The notes: generated from the letters alone by a model not told the origin. Counted from the first letter of the stretch, positions 50,514-59,612 are shown. The stretch: 64,000 nt of DNA from Burkholderia stagnalis (GCF_902830275.1 NZ_CADESW010000013.1:62001-126000); one strand, 5' to 3'. Made by a program: numbers and translations.

Positions 50514-53498
50514 ATGCCCAGCAAGCTCGATCCCTATCGACACAAGCGCCGCTTCGACGCGACGCCGGAGCCGAACCCGAAGCGCAAGGCCAGGCCGAAG
50601 CCCGACGGCGCGCGCACCCGGCGCGGCGCCGCGCCGCTGCGCTACGTGATCCAGGAACATCATGCGCGCCGGCTGCATTACGACTTCCGGCTCGAACTCG
50701 ACGGCACGCTGAAATCGTGGGCGGTGCCGAAGGGGCCGAGCGTCGATCCGTCGGTGAAGCGCCTCGCGGTGCATGTGGAGGATCACCCGCTCGACTACGC
50801 GGAATTCGAGGGCGAGATTCCGAAGGGCCACTATGGGGCGGGTTCCGTGACCGTCTGGGACGCCGGCGTGTGGGAGCCGGACGGCGGCGTCGCGCAGGCG
50901 CGCAAGGGCTATCGCGCGGGCAAGCTGACGTTCCGGCTCGACGGCGAGAAGCTGCACGGCGGCTGGGCGCTCGTGCGCAGCGGCCGGCAGGATGCGCGGC
51001 AGGAGCAGTGGCTGCTCGTGAAGGAACGCGACGACGACGCGCGCAGCGCGGACGACTACGACGTCGTGGCCGCGCAGCCCGGCAGCGTGCTGCACACGCA
51101 TGCGCGGGCAACGCAGCGGGCAACCCGCCGCGCGCCGCCGGCATCGAACGGCGCACGGCGCGCGCGACGGGCGTCCGGCGCATCCGACGTTTCCGGCGTT
51201 TCCGGCGTTTCCGGCGTTTCCGGCGTTTCCGGCGTTTCCGGCGTTTCCGGCGTTTCCGGCGTTTCCGGCGTTTCCGGCGTTTCCGGCGTTTCCGGCGTTT
51301 CCGGCGTTTCCAGTGTGCCCCGCGTGTCCGACGTCGAAGGCGCGAAGCGCGCCGCGCTGCCCGAGCGCCTGACGCCGCAGCTCGCGACGCTCGTCGATGC
51401 GCCGCCGCAGCACGGCGACTGGCGCTACGAGATGAAGTTCGACGGCTACCGGATCCTGGCCCGCATCGACGGCACGGGGGCGCACCGCCGCGTGAAGCTG
51501 ACGACGCGCGAAGGCCACGACTGGACCGCGAAGTTCCCCGCGCAGCGCGACGCGCTGGCGCAACTCGACGTCGCCGATGCATGGCTCGACGGCGAGGCGG
51601 TCGTGCTGCGGCCGAACGGCGTGCCGGATTTCCAGCGCCTGCAGAACGCGCTCGGCACGGGCCACGCCAATGCGGTGACGCTGTTCCTGTTCGACCTGCC
51701 GTTCCTCGACGGCCACGATCTGCGCGATGCGCCGCTGGTGGCCCGGCGCGGCCTGCTCGAACCGCTGCTGGCCGACAGCGATCCGGCGCTGCTGCGCTAT
51801 TCGCCCGATCTCGGCGAGCGCGGCCCCGTGCTGCTGGCGAGCGCGTGCGAGGTCGGGCTCGAAGGGCTGATCGCCAAGCGCGCGAACGCGCCGTATCGCG
51901 AGGGGCGCTCGGCCGCGTGGATCAAGCTCAAATGCCGGCGGCGGCAGGAGTTCGTGATCGGCGGCTTCACCGAGCCGGCCGGCAGCCGGCACGGCTTCGG
52001 CGCGCTGCTGCTCGGCGTGCACGAGCCGGTGCCGGGCAACGGCGCGACGCTGCGCTACGTCGGCCGCGTCGGCACGGGCTTCGATACGCGGATGCTCGAC
52101 AGGCTGTCGGCCCGGCTGCACGCGTGCGAACGCGCGACGATGCCGTTCGCGACGCCGCCGCGCGAGCGAGCCCGCACGCGCGTGCACTGGGTGCAGCCGA
52201 CGCTCGTCGCCGAATGCGAATTCGCGGAGTGGACCGGCGACGGCATCGTCCGGCAGGCGGCGTTCGTCGCGCTGCGCGAAGACAAACCGGCGCGGCAGGT
52301 GGTCATGGAGCGGCCCCAGCCGGCCGACCAGGCGACGAAGCCCGACGGCGCGCGCGGCAACGGCCATGCGGATGCACGCGGCGACGGTGCGCGCAAGGGC
52401 AACGACAACGGCAAGGCCAAGGCTAAAACTAAGACTAAGTCCGACGGCAAGGCTAACGCCAAGAGCAAGGCTAACGGCAAGAGCAAGGCTAACGGCAAGA
52501 GCAAGGCCAACGGCAAGAGCAAGGCCAACGGCAAAGGCAGGGGCAAAGCCAACGGCGACGCCGACCATGCTTCCGCTTCCGCTTCCGCTTCGACTTCGGC
52601 CCCGGCCTTGGCCGCCACCACGCACGTGCGCATCACGCATCCCGACCGCATGCTCGATCCGGCCAGCGGCACCCGCAAGATCGACCTGGTCCACTACTGG
52701 GAATGGGTCGCGCCGTGGTTGCTGCCCGACCTGAAGGGCCGCCCCGTGTCGCTCGTGCGCGTGCCGGGCGAAATCGGCGGCGAGCAGTTTTTCCAGCGGC
52801 ATGCCGAGCAGCGGGAGATCCCGTTCGTCACGCGGCACGCAGGCCTCGATCCGGGCCACGGGCCGCTGCTGACGATCGACAGCGTCGACGCGCTGGTCGG
52901 CGCCGCGCAGATGGGCGCGCTCGAACTGCATACGTGGAACGCGCACGCGTCGAACATCGAGCACCCCGACCGCATCGTGTTCGATCTCGACCCCGATCCG
53001 GCGCTGCCGTGGCGCGCGATGATCGAAGCGGCGCAACTGATGCACGGGCTGCTCGAAGCGCTCGGCCTCGCGTCGTTCTGCAAGACGAGCGGCGGCAAGG
53101 GGCTGCACGTGGTCGTGCCGATCACGCGCCACGCCGGCTGGGACGACGTGAAGGATTTCGCGAAGGCCGTCGCGCAGCACGCCGCCGCGGCGCTGCCCGA
53201 TCGCTTCACCGCGAAGATGGGCCCGCGCAACCGGCGCGGCAAGATCTTCATCGACTACCTGCGCAACGGCCGCGGCGCGAGCACGATCGCCGCGTATTCG
53301 GCGCGTGCGCGCCCGGGCATCGGCGTATCCGTGCCGATCGGCTGGGACGAGGTGCCGCACACGACGGGCGGCGCGCAGTGGACGATCGACACGCTGCACG
53401 CGAGGCTCGAACGCCTCGCGCGCGACCCGTGGGACGGCTACGGCGACGTGCGCCAGCGCGTGAGCGCGCAGATGCGGGCGCGGCTCGCGTCGTCGTGA
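50514..53498 (+). CDS. ligD: LigD, ATP-dependent DNA ligase/polymerase/phosphoesterase of NHEJ
   Basis: In this 994-residue protein the domain order is phosphoesterase (about 15-190: YVIQEHHARRLHYDFRLELD, then EGEIPKGHYGAGSV), ligase with AMP-accepting Lys308 in YEMKFDGYR (about 285-590), and the archaeo-eukaryotic-primase-like polymerase at the C-terminus (about 700-990: ITHPDRMLDPASGTRKID, IVFDLDPDP, FCKTSGGKGLHVVVP). Two linkers are made of tandem repeats: V-S-G units between phosphoesterase and ligase, and G-K-S-K-A-N units between ligase and polymerase. The order matches the Pseudomonas-type LigD. It works with Ku to repair double-strand breaks. Confidence 0.94.
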   Translation: MPSKLDPYRHKRRFDATPEPNPKRKARPKPDGARTRRGAAPLRYVIQEHHARRLHYDFRLELDGTLKSWAVPKGPSVDPSVKRLAVHVEDHPLDYAEFEGEIPKGHYGAGSVTVWDAGVWEPDGGVAQARKGYRAGKLTFRLDGEKLHGGWALVRSGRQDARQEQWLLVKERDDDARSADDYDVVAAQPGSVLHTHARATQRATRRAPPASNGARRARRASGASDVSGVSGVSGVSGVSGVSGVSGVSGVSGVSGVSGVSGVSGVSSVPRVSDVEGAKRAALPERLTPQLATLVDAPPQHGDWRYEMKFDGYRILARIDGTGAHRRVKLTTREGHDWTAKFPAQRDALAQLDVADAWLDGEAVVLRPNGVPDFQRLQNALGTGHANAVTLFLFDLPFLDGHDLRDAPLVARRGLLEPLLADSDPALLRYSPDLGERGPVLLASACEVGLEGLIAKRANAPYREGRSAAWIKLKCRRRQEFVIGGFTEPAGSRHGFGALLLGVHEPVPGNGATLRYVGRVGTGFDTRMLDRLSARLHACERATMPFATPPRERARTRVHWVQPTLVAECEFAEWTGDGIVRQAAFVALREDKPARQVVMERPQPADQATKPDGARGNGHADARGDGARKGNDNGKAKAKTKTKSDGKANAKSKANGKSKANGKSKANGKSKANGKGRGKANGDADHASASASASTSAPALAATTHVRITHPDRMLDPASGTRKIDLVHYWEWVAPWLLPDLKGRPVSLVRVPGEIGGEQFFQRHAEQREIPFVTRHAGLDPGHGPLLTIDSVDALVGAAQMGALELHTWNAHASNIEHPDRIVFDLDPDPALPWRAMIEAAQLMHGLLEALGLASFCKTSGGKGLHVVVPITRHAGWDDVKDFAKAVAQHAAAALPDRFTAKMGPRNRRGKIFIDYLRNGRGASTIAAYSARARPGIGVSVPIGWDEVPHTTGGAQWTIDTLHARLERLARDPWDGYGDVRQRVSAQMRARLASS
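51189..51314 (+). repeat. Thirteen perfect 9-bp repeats (GTTTCCGGC) in the ligD linker
   Basis: GTTTCCGGC repeats thirteen times without a mismatch (51,189-51,305), followed by one imperfect unit (GTTTCCAGT). In the ligD frame this is (Val-Ser-Gly)n between phosphoesterase and ligase. The perfect identity suggests recent expansion. Slippage would change linker length in frame. Confidence 0.95.
52458..52529 (+). repeat. Four 18-bp repeats encoding G-K-S-K-A-N in the second ligD linker
   Basis: Four near-identical 18-bp units give a flexible, positively charged stretch between ligase and polymerase. Further Lys/Ala/Asn-rich codons and a Ser/Ala stretch flank the array. Confidence 0.88.
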
Positions 53499-53510
53499 GC
53501 GCGCGAGCGG

Positions 53511-54830
53511 TCAGGGCCGCCGCGCGCGCCGGTGATACCAGCTCATCAACGGCGTGGCCGACACGCCGTGCGCGATCACCGACGCGGCGACGATCGCGAG
53601 CACCGGCGCGACGAGCGGGCGCACGGTGTCGGCGGGCCCGAGCTCGAGCGCGAACAGCAGGTAGTAGAACGAGCCGATGCCGCGAATCCCGAACCACGCC
53701 ATCAGGCGCCGCTGCGCGGGCGTCGCGCGCGAGCCGGCGAGCGACAGCAGGACCGCGGCCGGCCGGACCGCGAAGAACAGCAGCACGGCCAGCAAGGCCG
53801 TGCGCCACGTGAACAGGGCGCCGGGCAGCGTCGCGAGCACGCTGCCGACCATCGTCATCACCACGGCTTCCGCGATGCGTTCGAGCTCGATCGTGAAGCC
53901 CAGCACCGATTCGGCCATGTACGCATGCGCCTTGTCGGGATGCTGCTCGGTGGCCACGACGTTCGCCGAATCGACCTTGCCGATCACGTCGCGCGGCGCG
54001 CGGTCGCCGCTCGCGCGATGCTCGACGCGGCGCATCGCGACGCCGGCGGCGAAGGTCGCGATGAAGCCGAACGTGTGCGCGAGCTGTGCCGCGCCGAACG
54101 ACAGTTCGATCAGCGCGAGCGCGAAGAACCCTTCGAGGCCGAGCGCCTGCGCATGCCGTGTGCGCAGCCAGCCGATCGTATGCGTGGTCGCCCAGCCGAG
54201 CACGCCGCCGATCGCGGCCGCGCCGGCGATGCCCCACAGCGCGGCGAACGCGAACGCCGCGGACAGCGGCGCCATCCCGTGCATCCCGCCGGGGCTGCCG
54301 CACAGCGCCAGCCCCGCGAGCGCGAACGGCAACGCGATGCCGTCGTTCAGGCCGCCTTCACCCGACAGCGCGAAGCGCACGAGATCGCGGTCGCCCGGGT
54401 CGCGCACCTGCACGTCGTGCGCCAGCACGGGGTCGGTGGGCGCGAGGATCGCCGCGAACAGTAGCGCGGGGCCCGCGCCGAGCCCTAGCACGAGCGCCGC
54501 GCACGCGGCCAGCGCCGGCACGGTGACGAGCATCGCCAGCAGGCCGAGCCGGCATGGCACGCGCCACAGCGGATCGGGCAGCGGCACGCGCAGCCGCAAC
54601 CCGATCGCGAACAGCGACACGAGCAGCGCGACCTCGACGACGCGGCGCAGCAGCGCCGCATCGGTGGCGATGTCGAGATGCAGCAGGCCCGCGCCGGCCG
54701 GCCCGAGCAGCCATCCGAGCAACAGGTAGATCATCGCCGTGCTGCACGGCAGGTTGCGCAGCGCCGACGTCGCGACGCCCATCGCCAGCAGCACCGCGCC
54801 GACGATCAGATACAACAGCGCTTCGTGCAT
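53511..54830 (-). CDS. CPA1-type sodium(potassium)/proton antiporter
   Basis: The 439-residue membrane protein has about twelve helices. The signature segments are present: AAILAPTDPVLAHDVQV with the conserved DP motif and FALSGEGGLNDGIALPFAL, the N-D pair of NhaP/NHE exchangers. The start MHEALLYLIVGAVLLAMGVA is a typical first helix. There is no C-terminal regulatory (TrkA or cNMP) domain. It is convergent with ligD. The role is likely Na+ or K+ extrusion coupled to proton entry, useful under salt or alkaline stress. Confidence 0.9.
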   Translation of the reverse strand: MHEALLYLIVGAVLLAMGVATSALRNLPCSTAMIYLLLGWLLGPAGAGLLHLDIATDAALLRRVVEVALLVSLFAIGLRLRVPLPDPLWRVPCRLGLLAMLVTVPALAACAALVLGLGAGPALLFAAILAPTDPVLAHDVQVRDPGDRDLVRFALSGEGGLNDGIALPFALAGLALCGSPGGMHGMAPLSAAFAFAALWGIAGAAAIGGVLGWATTHTIGWLRTRHAQALGLEGFFALALIELSFGAAQLAHTFGFIATFAAGVAMRRVEHRASGDRAPRDVIGKVDSANVVATEQHPDKAHAYMAESVLGFTIELERIAEAVVMTMVGSVLATLPGALFTWRTALLAVLLFFAVRPAAVLLSLAGSRATPAQRRLMAWFGIRGIGSFYYLLFALELGPADTVRPLVAPVLAIVAASVIAHGVSATPLMSWYHRRARRP

Positions 54831-54839
54831 CTGCCCGCA

Positions 54840-55196
54840 TCACGGCTTGCGGCCGAATGCCTCGCGCAGTTTCCGTTTCGCGCGCTCCAGCGTCGTGCGG
54901 CGCGACTTCGGCAGGTTGCGGCCGGCCCGGTTCACATAGAAGTTCAGCATCGACATCGCGGACTGGAACGGCGACGCCTTGCGGCGCCGGCTGCGCTCGG
55001 CCGAACGCTTGAGCGACGCGGCGATCGCGCCGGGATCGTCGGATTTGAAGATGTCCGGCTCGATGTCGAGCGCGTCGCTGGTGTGCATGACCTCGGCGGA
55101 CCAGCGACGCGGATGGCCGGGCACGGCGCTGCGACGCCGGCCCGGATGTCGGGTCAGGCGTTTGCCGTGGGCAGGTGCGGCCGGGGAATGGCTCAT
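54840..55196 (-). CDS. DUF3175 family protein
   Basis: The 118-residue basic protein contains RRWSAEVMHTSDALDIEPDI, SLKRSAERSRRRKASPFQSA and MSMLNFYVNRAGRNLPKSRR, the DUF3175 pattern. Function is unknown. The Arg/Lys richness suggests nucleic-acid contact. It lies 9 bp upstream of the antiporter gene in the same direction, so both may be one transcript. Confidence 0.85.
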   Translation of the reverse strand: MSHSPAAPAHGKRLTRHPGRRRSAVPGHPRRWSAEVMHTSDALDIEPDIFKSDDPGAIAASLKRSAERSRRRKASPFQSAMSMLNFYVNRAGRNLPKSRRTTLERAKRKLREAFGRKP

Positions 55197-55368
55197 GGCG
55201 GGGTACTCCGTCGAACGGGGGAATCGGTTCTGCGCATCGTGCGATGCCGCAATGCGCATGCCGCCCGGCGCAGGGTGCGGCCCCGTGGCGCGCACGACTG
55301 CGCGACGAAAGGAGGCATGGAACCTGCGAGGAGAGGGCTCCAGGAACGTAGCAAGGGAGGCATCGGCA

Positions 55369-55722
55369 ATGACATTCGCAACCGAAACACTGGGCGCCGT
55401 CGCACGCGGCGTGCTGGCCGGCGCCGCGATGGCGGCGATCGCCGCCGCCGCGCCGGCCCGGGCCCAGTCGCAGGCCGCCCCGGGCGCCGGCGCCATGCCG
55501 CCCACGGCGGCATCGTCGCCCGACCGAAGCGCGCCGCCGCCGATGCAGCCGCCCATGCAGCGGCAGATGAAGCCCGGCGCGGGCAGCCAGGCGATGCCCG
55601 GCCAGAGCAGCGCGAGCGGCTACCCGCGCCCGGGCGGCGCGGCCGGCGACGAGGAACGAGCGCCCGGCAGCGCCACGGGGGGCGGCGGCGTCGGGGGCCA
55701 CGCAGGCGCCAGCGGCAACTGA
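55369..55722 (+). CDS. Secreted Gly/Pro/Met-rich low-complexity protein
   Basis: In this 117-residue protein the signal peptide VLAGAAMAAIAAAAPARAQ is followed by a Pro/Met/Gln/Gly-rich tail (PPPMQPPMQRQMKPGAGSQA). GCAAGGGAGG precedes the ATG. It is likely periplasmic and disordered, with no known family. Confidence 0.55.
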   Translation: MTFATETLGAVARGVLAGAAMAAIAAAAPARAQSQAAPGAGAMPPTAASSPDRSAPPPMQPPMQRQMKPGAGSQAMPGQSSASGYPRPGGAAGDEERAPGSATGGGGVGGHAGASGN

Positions 55723-55789
55723 CCGATCACGACGGCCGGCGCGGCAACTGGCGCAACGATGTGCCGGCCCTTCGAACAAGGAGAAGATC

Positions 55790-56152
55790 ATGGCTTCGAA
55801 TCCCGACAACCTGCTCGAGCACGACGACCTCGCTGCCGTGGCAGCCGACGTCGACGACGATCTGAACACGACCGTCCATCTCGAGATCGAAACGGGTCAG
55901 GTCGTGTTTCATGCGGCGTGGGCCGACGCGACGTGCGGCGTGGCGCAGCACGCGGTCGAGCTCGCGATCGACTGCCGGACGATGGAACGCTACGCCGAGC
56001 TTGACGCCGTCGTGCGCAGGCGCGTCCATGCGATGCTGCACGAGACCGTGCAGCAGATGGCCGATCAGATCCCCGCAGGGGAGGCGCAAACCTGCACGCT
56101 GACCGTCGAAATCACCGACGCGATGCTCGACGCGGCGATCCGCCTGCAGTAA
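55790..56152 (+). CDS. DUF3022-like protein (second copy)
   Basis: The 120-residue soluble protein has an acidic start, then VHLEIETGQVVFHAAWADAT, AVELAIDCRTMERYAELDAV and CTLTVEITDAMLDAAIRL. The order of conserved segments matches the copy at 48,547-48,981. CAAGGAGAAGATC precedes the ATG. Function is unknown. Confidence 0.65.
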   Translation: MASNPDNLLEHDDLAAVAADVDDDLNTTVHLEIETGQVVFHAAWADATCGVAQHAVELAIDCRTMERYAELDAVVRRRVHAMLHETVQQMADQIPAGEAQTCTLTVEITDAMLDAAIRLQ

Positions 56153-56183
56153 CGGCGGCCGGGCCGCAGCGACGCGCGCCGCG

Positions 56184-56200
56184 TTACACCCGATTGAAAA
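56184..56200. promoter_or_regulatory. TTACACCCGATTGAAAA element between convergent genes
   Basis: The sequence resembles TTTTACACCCGCTTATAAAA at 18,653 (TTACACCCG shared), but its position between two convergent gene ends argues against a promoter for either. It could belong to an unannotated RNA or be a transcription-end element. Confidence 0.25.
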
Positions 56201-56277
56201 GTTTGCACGCGATCCCGCCCCGGGCGACGCCCGGGCGGGTCCGACACCCTGCACGATGCCAGGCCGCCGGGGCGGCG

Positions 56278-57534
56278 TCAGCGCGCGATCGCGACCGGTG
56301 CATTGACGCGCACGACGGGCGCGGCGGCCTCGTCGAGCGGCGGTTCGTGCACGAAGCGCTCGATCACGCCGGTCTCGAACAGCAGGCAGAACGTGGAGCC
56401 GCCGTATTGGAAGAAGCCGATTTCGTCGCCCTTGTCGACGTGCTGGCCCGGCACGACCTCGATCACGCACGACGACACCTCGGCCATCCCGACGAACACG
56501 CAGGCGACCGTGCCGATGCCCGGATCGTCGCAGGAGATCGCCACGATCGCGCGCGTGGCGACGGCGGTCAGGTAGCCCTGCGAGTCGTTCAGGCCGCGCG
56601 GATCGTTGCCTTGCGCGTCGGCCGCCGAGTAGTAGGTGCCGTCGACCCGGTACGCGTGCGTGATCGTGCCGCTGACCGGCGCATGCCAGCGGTGATAGTT
56701 GTACGCGCTCAGGTAGGCCTGGTAGACGTCGCCGCCGACGAAGCGCTCGGCCAGCGCCGGGCGGGCCGGCGAGAAGATGTCGTGCAGCGAGTACGGCTGC
56801 GCCTTGATCCAGAACAGGTCGCGCTTGCGCACGTTCAGCGCGACGTGGTACGGGGCCGCCTCGCACGCGCTGACGACGACGTGCGGATCGTCGGGCTCGA
56901 CCACCGGCCGCGCATACGCGCGGAAACGGCGCGTGAAGAAATCGTTCCACGACGCAAAGCCCAGGTGCGGCTCGTCCTGCAGGTACACGAACTGGGACAG
57001 CCCGACGCGCTGCCGCGCTTCGTCGCAGAACCAGCCGTCGGGCGCGTCCTCGGACAGGTGCGTGCGCGAATGCGGGCCGCCGAGGAAGTCGCACCACACG
57101 CCCAGCACGCGTTTCAGGTGCGCATTCACCGCCGCATCGCGAAACACCGGATAGCCGGACGGCATGCACATCGGCCAGTCGAGCAGCGCGTTCAGCGGGC
57201 AGACGATGAGGCTCGATTCGCTGAACGGCGGCGTGTAGGTCATCAGGTGGTCGATCACGACCATCAGCTCGTCCACGCCGGCGTAGCCGAGCACGTAGCC
57301 GTCGCCGGCGGCCTCGTCGATCGCGCGCGTCATCCCCATGCGCAGCACCGGGTTGTCGTCGAACAGCTGCGCGAGCTCCTGAACCGCGGGGGTGCGCAGC
57401 CGGTCGCCCGCGTTGCCGGCGGCCTGGGTCGCGAGCTGCTGGCGGAAAGCGGCGAGATGCGCCTCGCTGGCCGACAGCCAGTCGCCGATCCGGTGGCGCA
57501 TGGCGAGCGGCGCGGTGCGAAGGTCGGTCGACAT
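56278..57534 (-). CDS. Phosphatidylserine decarboxylase-related protein
   Basis: In this 418-residue protein the C-terminal part is PSD-like: FNDFFTRRF-type segment (WNDFFTRRFRAYARPV), then YHRWHAPVSGTI, and the Gly-Ser-Thr self-cleavage site in QYGGSTFCLLFE, where the pyruvoyl group would form. An additional N-terminal domain of about 150 residues (helical, with VDELMVVIDHLMTYTPPFSE) is typical of the non-canonical PSD family found outside core phospholipid synthesis. CCTGGAGACCGCC precedes the ATG at 57,534. The substrate may be an amino acid or lipid other than phosphatidylserine. Confidence 0.82.
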   Translation of the reverse strand: MSTDLRTAPLAMRHRIGDWLSASEAHLAAFRQQLATQAAGNAGDRLRTPAVQELAQLFDDNPVLRMGMTRAIDEAAGDGYVLGYAGVDELMVVIDHLMTYTPPFSESSLIVCPLNALLDWPMCMPSGYPVFRDAAVNAHLKRVLGVWCDFLGGPHSRTHLSEDAPDGWFCDEARQRVGLSQFVYLQDEPHLGFASWNDFFTRRFRAYARPVVEPDDPHVVVSACEAAPYHVALNVRKRDLFWIKAQPYSLHDIFSPARPALAERFVGGDVYQAYLSAYNYHRWHAPVSGTITHAYRVDGTYYSAADAQGNDPRGLNDSQGYLTAVATRAIVAISCDDPGIGTVACVFVGMAEVSSCVIEVVPGQHVDKGDEIGFFQYGGSTFCLLFETGVIERFVHEPPLDEAAAPVVRVNAPVAIAR

Positions 57535-57694
57535 GGCGGTCTCCAGGCAGGCGTCGGTGCGACGCGATATGCACGTCGAGCAAGATGCTTGCCCGCCGGG
57601 CCGGCGCGGATCGATCAACGCGTCGTCGCTCGCGCGTTCGTCGTACCAGTCGGGGGGCGCGCAGCGCGGTGCGGCATGCGGCCCGCGCGTGGCG

Positions 57695-57702
57695 TTTTTA
57701 CA
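57695..57702 (-). promoter_or_regulatory. TTTTTACA element upstream of the PSD-like gene
   Basis: The minus strand reads TGTAAAAACGCC about 160 bp before the PSD-like start. It matches one arm of the recurrent TTTTTACA / TGTAAAA element. Confidence 0.35.
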
Positions 57703-57736
57703 TCAGCGGTGGAAGTCGGCAATGCGTGCCGTGCCG

Positions 57737-58504
57737 CTACATGCGCGGCACGGAACGGATGTCCGTGCTGTCGCCGGCCGCCGATACGGCGCCGCTCTCG
57801 GGAATCGGCGCGCCGGGCGCATAGCGGACGATCGCGCCGCGCTCGACCGCATGCGGGAAATCCGGCGGCGCGTCGACGTCGTCGCCGAAGCGCGCGCGTA
57901 CGAACGCGCGCAGCAGCGCGATGCGCGGCGTCGCGCCGTGGGCGGCAAACGTCCCGGAGAGGCCCGTGAAGCGGGCGACGCAGGCGGCCCCGGCGTCGTA
58001 TCGCACGATCCGCACGTCGTCGACGCGCTCGAGCACGCTGCCCGCGCCGCCCGTCACCCGCATGCGCGCGACGAGCAGGTAATGATCCGACGTGGGCCGC
58101 GCATGCGCGCTGCGATGCACGGCCACGTCGAGCAGCGGCTCGCCGGGATGGATCCAGATCCGGTCGAGCGCGAACAGCGGAGACAGGGTCGGGAAAGTGC
58201 GCGGCGCGGGCGCGCGCCGGAAACGGGTTACCAGCGGGGTTACCAGCGCGCGCAGCGCGCGGCTGCGGATGAACCATTCATTGATGTCGCCGAACAGGAT
58301 GACCGGCATCGCCCCGTGTCGAACGACGCGAGCAGGATCTCCACCTGCGCGCAGCGTCGCCAAGCAGGCGGCGCCGTCGATGAGCGTCGAGAAGCGGTTT
58401 GCGTGGCGGATCGCGTCGCAGTTGCGGCCGCGTTCGAGCAGGCCGTGGCGGTCGGCGTCGCTGCCGCCGGGGCGCGTGCGCGCCGCTTGCGCCGGCACGC
58501 TCAT
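57737..58504 (-). CDS. Endonuclease/exonuclease/phosphatase-family protein lacking its N-terminal half
   Basis: The ATG at 58,504 overlaps the upstream stop (ATGA). The first 60 residues do not match the family. From PVILFGDINEWFIRSRALRA on, the sequence is a clear EEP C-terminal half (LFGDINEW, LDRIWIHPGEPLL, the catalytic S-D-H-Y in TSDHYLLVARM), followed by about 110 unfamiliar residues. The family's N-terminal metal-binding Asn and Glu motifs are absent, so activity is unlikely in this form. It may be the remnant of a gene fused to the operon by deletion. Confidence 0.55.
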   Translation of the reverse strand: MSVPAQAARTRPGGSDADRHGLLERGRNCDAIRHANRFSTLIDGAACLATLRAGGDPARVVRHGAMPVILFGDINEWFIRSRALRALVTPLVTRFRRAPAPRTFPTLSPLFALDRIWIHPGEPLLDVAVHRSAHARPTSDHYLLVARMRVTGGAGSVLERVDDVRIVRYDAGAACVARFTGLSGTFAAHGATPRIALLRAFVRARFGDDVDAPPDFPHAVERGAIVRYAPGAPIPESGAVSAAGDSTDIRSVPRM

Positions 58505-58827
58505 CGCGCGTCGCCATCGAGGCGTTGCAGCAGCGCCTCGCAGCGCATGCGCAGCGCCCGCAGCTCCGGCGCGTTCGCGTCGACCCAGATGCGTTCGCCG
58601 TCGGCGATGCCGGCCAGCTCGATCGCGATGTCGTAGATGCCTTGCGCGAGCGTGATGGACGTCGCGCCGATCCGCAGCCGGTCGAGCCAGTCGAATTCGG
58701 TCCGATGGCACGCCTGCCAGACGTGCATGGCGGCCACCAGATGGTCGGGGTCAAGCCACTCGCCGGTCCGCACGCGGGCGGCGAGCTGGCTCGTCACGAG
58801 ATAGCAGAGCAGGTCGACGCGGGTCAT
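58501..58827 (-). CDS. Hypothetical helical protein coupled to mgtC
   Basis: A 108-residue soluble protein (MTRVDLLCYLVTSQLAARVR, then WQACHRTEFDWLDRLRIGA and ELRALRMRCEALLQRLDGDA). Its start overlaps the mgtC stop and its stop overlaps the EEP-like start, both by ATGA. The family is not recognised. The tight coupling suggests a partner of MgtC. Confidence 0.65.
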   Translation of the reverse strand: MTRVDLLCYLVTSQLAARVRTGEWLDPDHLVAAMHVWQACHRTEFDWLDRLRIGATSITLAQGIYDIAIELAGIADGERIWVDANAPELRALRMRCEALLQRLDGDAR

Positions 58828-59519
58828 GCGAGGCTCCCCGCCGACGTGTCGGGCCGGCACGCGCGCACGCCGTCGAGCTGCTGCAGCGTCAGGCAGATCG
58901 CGACGAATTCCGGATGGCTGGTGCGCGACAGCGCGACCGACACGTTGTCGATGCCCGGGTCGTCGTCGGACTGCTGGACGATGAACTGCTTGACCCGAAC
59001 GCGGCGCGCGCCGAGCGCGTCGTGCAGCGTGTCGAGCGTCAGCCCGCCGCGATCGGCCACGATCCGCAGCCGGCGCTGCTGCCGCTGCGCGATGAAGCGC
59101 CGCTCGAGCGGTTTGACGCCGGCCAGGATCACCAGCACGATCGCGGTCGCGCCGATGGCGGCCATGTACATGCCGCCGCCCGCGGCCAGGCCGATGCCGG
59201 CGACGGCCCACAGGCTCGCCGCGGTGGTCAGCCCGCGCACCACCTCGCCGCGCAGCAGGATCGAGCCCGCGCCGAGAAAGCCGATGCCCGACACGACCTG
59301 CGCGGCGACCCGCGACGGATCGACCACGATGCCGTTGCGGCCCACGACATCCTCGAAGCCGAAGATCGACACGAGCATGACGAGCGACGCGCCGACGCAC
59401 ACGAGCATGTGCGTGCGCAGCCCCGCGGCCCAGTTCAGCCGCTCCCGCTCGATGCCGACCACGCTGCCGAGCAGCGCCGCCAGCAGCAGGCGGCCCATGA
59501 GTTCCAGATGGCTGATCAT
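58824..59519 (-). CDS. mgtC: MgtC/SapB family membrane protein
   Basis: The 231-residue protein has four or five N-terminal transmembrane helices (LGRLLLAALLGSVVGIERER, GLRTHMLVCVGASLVMLVSI, VVSGIGFLGAGSILL) and an ACT-like soluble C-terminal domain (RVRVKQFIVQQSDDDPG). The GIERE and GFLGAG motifs are those of MgtC. MgtC proteins inhibit the F1Fo ATP synthase and aid growth in low magnesium or inside macrophages in characterised species. It is the first gene of a three-gene coupled operon. Confidence 0.92.
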   Translation of the reverse strand: MISHLELMGRLLLAALLGSVVGIERERLNWAAGLRTHMLVCVGASLVMLVSIFGFEDVVGRNGIVVDPSRVAAQVVSGIGFLGAGSILLRGEVVRGLTTAASLWAVAGIGLAAGGGMYMAAIGATAIVLVILAGVKPLERRFIAQRQQRRLRIVADRGGLTLDTLHDALGARRVRVKQFIVQQSDDDPGIDNVSVALSRTSHPEFVAICLTLQQLDGVRACRPDTSAGSLA

Positions 59520-59612
59520 CGCGGGTGCCTCCCGTGTGTTGTGTTCTGCCGACGCGGGCGCGCAAGCGCCGTGCCCGGCCCGCGCGGCCCGGGCCCGCGA
59601 GGGGCGCGGGCA

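Noticed and set aside
51189..51314. CRISPR-like regular repeats
   Set aside because: The repeats are 9 bp with no spacers and keep the ligD frame, so they are a protein-linker microsatellite.
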